From contig CAZIGW010000092.1 of assembly GCA_964538565.1 (NCBI GenBank), forward strand, positions 1 to 8,803: DNA of 8,803 bases. Direction: 5' to 3'. This stretch comes from CAYVBN01 sp964538565 (GTDB taxonomy: Bacteria; Pseudomonadota; Alphaproteobacteria; Rhizobiales; Xanthobacteraceae). Both the position numbers and the translations under genes were made by a program. The notes beneath the pieces were generated by a model that made no database searches, was not told where the DNA came from, and saw only the letters and a program-made list of their open reading frames with translations. This document shows positions 6,616 through 8,803 of the stretch, in pieces (position 1 is the stretch's first letter; the number at the start of each line of letters is the position of its first letter).

Positions 6616-6804
6616 ATGTCAACGACCAAACTCGGCATCGTCTTCGTTCTCGGCATACTCGCCCTCACAACCCAATACGTGCTGTCCGCGCACGATGCCC
6701 GGGCGCCGCACGCAACCGCCGTCGCTACGGCGCCGATTTCTCCGCAAGAGATCACGCGAACGGCCGCTCCGATGCCCGATGCCGGATACGACATCGTGCC
6801 CTGA
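6616..6804 (+). CDS. Small exported or membrane-anchored protein of unknown function
   Basis: This 62-residue open frame starts at ATG 6616 with AGAGGA about 8 nt upstream. Residues 5-24 are strongly hydrophobic (KLGIVFVLGILALTTQYVL), giving either a signal peptide ending near SAHDARA or a single anchor helix. The rest is a short Ala/Pro/Thr-rich tail containing ISPQEITRTAAPMPDAGYD. An ISP-E---T---PMP-like tail recalls small exported hypothetical proteins of alphaproteobacteria, but that is memory and unchecked. I cannot assign a function. The same frame is open further upstream to 6217, but that part has random composition. It stands alone on the plus strand and converges on the FAD oxidoreductase gene. 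Confidence 0.62.
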   Translation: MSTTKLGIVFVLGILALTTQYVLSAHDARAPHATAVATAPISPQEITRTAAPMPDAGYDIVP

Positions 6805-6839
6805 GCCGTTGCCTGCCGTTTCTGCAGCGAACCGGCACC

Positions 6840-6879
6840 AGAGCCTTTCCGGCCTTGATGGAATCAAAGCCGGGGCTCT
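6840..6879. terminator. Long three-part hairpin between convergent genes, probable terminator
   Basis: Three stems stack in order: AGAGCC (6840-6845) with GGCTCT (6874-6879), CCGGC (6849-6853) with GCCGG (6869-6873), and TTGAT (6855-6859) with ATCAA (6863-6867). They are interrupted only by a TTT bulge and a C-A mismatch, and the loop is GGA. It lies 36 bp after the small gene's stop and 60 bp beyond the FAD gene's stop, so it could end both transcripts. It lacks a clear T-run on either strand, so it may act with Rho or mainly protect 3' ends. Confidence 0.55.
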
Positions 6880-6939
6880 CGGTTCTTGCCTTGACGCGTC
6901 TTCTTCACGCGAACCGAACCCACTTCGCTCGAGAACGCT

Positions 6940-8130
6940 CTAACGGACGCTGAGAAGCATCTTGGACTTGCCGGCCAGCAGCGCTCCGGCGCTGAGAATT
7001 CGCGGCCAGCGCTCGACGAAGGGAAGCGCCAGCGCGGTCAGGCGCGGGCGCGTCGCGATCTGGGAAAACAGCGCGGCGGCGCGGATGCGCGTGGCGAACG
7101 CCGCGCGCCAGTCGGCGTCGTAGGCACGAGCCACCGCGGCTTGCACGGCGGAACGGGCGATGCCGTCACGATGCGGCGCCAGCCGGCGGCACAGCAGCCA
7201 CGCCGACTGCATCGCCATGCTGATCCCCTCCGCCACGATCGGATGCGCCTCGCCGGCGATGTTGCCGACAAAGAAGATCCCCTCGTGGTGACGCCGCCGC
7301 ATTCCCGGCCGGATTGGGCCGGCCGACAGGCAGGCGCCGTCGAGGCGCGCGGACCGCAGCGCGTCGCGCGCGCCGCGACAGGAGGATTTGACGTGGCCCA
7401 GCACCGCCTCCGCGGCGGAACTGCCACGGACGCGCGCACGGCAGGCGCGCAGAACGTCCCGGCGAATGCAGCACGACAGGCTGACACGGCCATGATCGCA
7501 CGCGACCATGCCCCCGTAGCCGCCCGGGAACACCAGCAAAGGCATGAGGTCGGCCGCAAGGTCGCAGTCCCTGAAATGCGCCTTGAAGGCGAGAAGGTCG
7601 GAGGCGCGGTGCGTGCGGGGCGGCATCGCCGCGGGCCCGCGTTCCCACGATCCATGGGCCGCGACGAGCACGCGGGCGACGAGCGTCCGCTCGAAGTCCT
7701 CGGTGCGCAGCGTGCACGCATGACCTTCCTCGGTGCGCCGCACGGCGATCACGCGCCAAGGCTGCCACGGCTCGGCACCGGCGCCCACGGCCGCCTGCAG
7801 AAGCATGTGATCCAGATGCTCGCGCCCGAGCGCACGGCCCCATTCGTGCGTCGATCCGACAGCCGAGGGCATTTTCGCCGCGACGACGGTATCGCCCGCG
7901 AACAGACCGATCCGTTGAATGGGCGGCCCGGCGAGCCGCAGAAAGCCGTCTTCGACGCCGATCTCGCGCAGCAGCGGCAGGCTGGTCGCTGAAACGAATT
8001 CGCCGCACACCTTGCGGCGCGGAAAGTCGGCCTTCTCCACGATCGCCACCACCCATCCGGCGCGCGCCAGCAAGAGCGCGGCGGTCGCGCCGGCCGGGCC
8101 GGCGCCGATGACAAGGGCGTCATAGACCAA
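6940..8130 (-). CDS. FAD-dependent oxidoreductase, geranylgeranyl-reductase/monooxygenase-like
   Basis: This 396-residue flavoprotein begins directly with the dinucleotide-binding strand YDALVIGAGPAGATAA (GxGxxG at residues 9-14). It continues with an acidic residue ending strand 2 (VEKADFPRRKVCGEF, residues 31-45), where KVCGE is typical of geranylgeranyl-reductase-like enzymes. The second FAD motif is GIFFVGNIAGEAHPIVAEGISMAMQSA, with GN where many relatives have GD. Relatives reduce or hydroxylate lipid-like or polyketide substrates; the exact reaction cannot be read. The start is TTG at 8130: an in-frame TGA 24 nt upstream excludes an earlier start, no ATG or GTG precedes the FAD motif, and a G-rich stretch (GGGGGCGGG) can serve as ribosome-binding site. 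It overlaps the upstream methyltransferase gene by 11 nt, so the two are co-transcribed and translationally coupled. The pairing recalls tailoring enzymes next to type III polyketide synthases. Confidence 0.88.
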   Translation of the reverse strand: MVYDALVIGAGPAGATAALLLARAGWVVAIVEKADFPRRKVCGEFVSATSLPLLREIGVEDGFLRLAGPPIQRIGLFAGDTVVAAKMPSAVGSTHEWGRALGREHLDHMLLQAAVGAGAEPWQPWRVIAVRRTEEGHACTLRTEDFERTLVARVLVAAHGSWERGPAAMPPRTHRASDLLAFKAHFRDCDLAADLMPLLVFPGGYGGMVACDHGRVSLSCCIRRDVLRACRARVRGSSAAEAVLGHVKSSCRGARDALRSARLDGACLSAGPIRPGMRRRHHEGIFFVGNIAGEAHPIVAEGISMAMQSAWLLCRRLAPHRDGIARSAVQAAVARAYDADWRAAFATRIRAAALFSQIATRPRLTALALPFVERWPRILSAGALLAGKSKMLLSVR

Positions 8131-8803
8131 CGCCCGCCCCCGCTGCGGTTCTCACGGCGGCGAAGCAGTGGGTGAACAGACCGGCCCCGTGTTCGCGCAG
8201 CCTCCAGGATCCCGGCGGCCACGCGGCGGACAGTTCGCGCCCCGTGAACCCGGCGCGCACGCTCACCACGGCGTCATGGCGGGTGACCGCCGAGCAGCCG
8301 ACGAGGCCAACGAGCCTGCTGGCATTGAGCGCGAAACTGCCGCGACGCGGCTCGCAGGCGACGAAGCACGGCGTCAGGCGCGCGACGCGACGCAGCAGCA
8401 CGCCAAGCGCCTCCGGCGCGAAGTGGTGCAGGAACAGGTTGGCGACGGCGATATCGTGAGAATCCGGCGGCTCCCGTTCCAGGTAGGAAAAGACATCGGC
8501 CGCGACCGTCCGGACCTTCCAGCCGTGTCTTGCAAACGCTTCGCGCGTGACGTCCGTCACGACGTCGTGCCGATCGACCAGGGTCATGGTGACGCCCGGC
8601 CAGCGCGGCGCAAGACGCCGCGCGAGGCGCAGCGCGAAAATGCCGTCGCCCCCGCCGAGATCGAGCAGCGTGCGCGGCGGCGGACCGGCGCGGTGGCGCG
8701 TCAGCGCGCGCGCCATGATGCCGACCTGCAGCATCAATCCATTGAGGCGGCCGAGGTCGCGCCGCGACCGCGCGGCCCGCGGGTCGTGCGCCGGCAGTTG
8801 ATC
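8120..8803 (-). CDS. SAM-dependent class I methyltransferase, 5' end beyond the window
   Basis: The minus-strand frame is open to the window edge, giving at least 227 residues. The upstream part reads DQLPAHDPRAARSRRDLGRL then NGLMLQVGIMARAL, which looks like genuine N-terminal sequence of this methyltransferase group, so the true start probably lies outside. Motif I is LLDLGGGDG (residues 46-54 counted from the edge). It is followed by a strand ending in an acidic residue (MTLVDRH) and the motif IV region DIAVANLFLHHF, a composition common in methyltransferases beside type III polyketide synthases. The substrate is unknown; O- or C-methylation of a phenolic or pyrone polyketide is inferred from context. 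Its stop overlaps the FAD oxidoreductase start. Internal TTG 8737 and ATG 8734 are possible starts but would cut off conserved-looking sequence. Confidence 0.87.
   Translation of the reverse strand, partial: DQLPAHDPRAARSRRDLGRLNGLMLQVGIMARALTRHRAGPPPRTLLDLGGGDGIFALRLARRLAPRWPGVTMTLVDRHDVVTDVTREAFARHGWKVRTVAADVFSYLEREPPDSHDIAVANLFLHHFAPEALGVLLRRVARLTPCFVACEPRRGSFALNASRLVGLVGCSAVTRHDAVVSVRAGFTGRELSAAWPPGSWRLREHGAGLFTHCFAAVRTAAGAGVGL

Overview
The window reads as chromosomal DNA of a high-GC alphaproteobacterium, probably of the Hyphomicrobiales (Rhizobiales). The evidence is GC-rich codon use, long spurious open frames antisense to real genes, a near-consensus Irr (iron control element) box before an iron-uptake operon, and a methyltransferase/FAD-reductase pair of the kind that accompanies type III polyketide synthases in these bacteria. 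No rRNA, tRNA, CRISPR array, insertion sequence or phage gene was recognised.

Layout. Positions 1-429 hold no gene I can support. A crotonase-fold enoyl-CoA hydratase (minus strand) and a TetR-family repressor (plus strand) are divergent around a perfect 8-bp inverted repeat that looks like a shared operator. The TetR gene converges on a four-gene minus-strand operon: P19/FtrA-type periplasmic metal-binding protein, OprB-family porin, FtrB-type cupredoxin and FtrD-type polytopic 4Fe-4S protein. The intergenic gaps are 46, 29 and 9 nt. A 17-bp sequence matching 12 of the 14 defined Irr-box positions lies about 95 bp upstream of the first gene. About 500 bp without a convincing gene follows, then a 62-residue secreted or membrane-anchored small protein (plus strand). 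It converges on a minus-strand pair: a methyltransferase, cut by the right window edge, overlapping a geranylgeranyl-reductase-like FAD oxidoreductase.

How the genes may work together. The iron operon resembles the ferrous-iron system FtrABCD (P19, cupredoxin, FTR1 permease, polyferredoxin), but the window contains no FTR1 permease and an outer-membrane porin occupies an extra slot in the operon. This is the most notable feature. Either an FTR1 permease is encoded elsewhere, or this variant couples P19, cupredoxin and polyferredoxin to a different inner-membrane step, with the porin bringing substrate across the outer membrane. The TetR gene probably controls the divergent hydratase and itself. 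The right-hand pair probably tailors a polyketide made by an enzyme encoded just beyond position 8803. Family assignments come from reading the translated sequences; no database search was possible.
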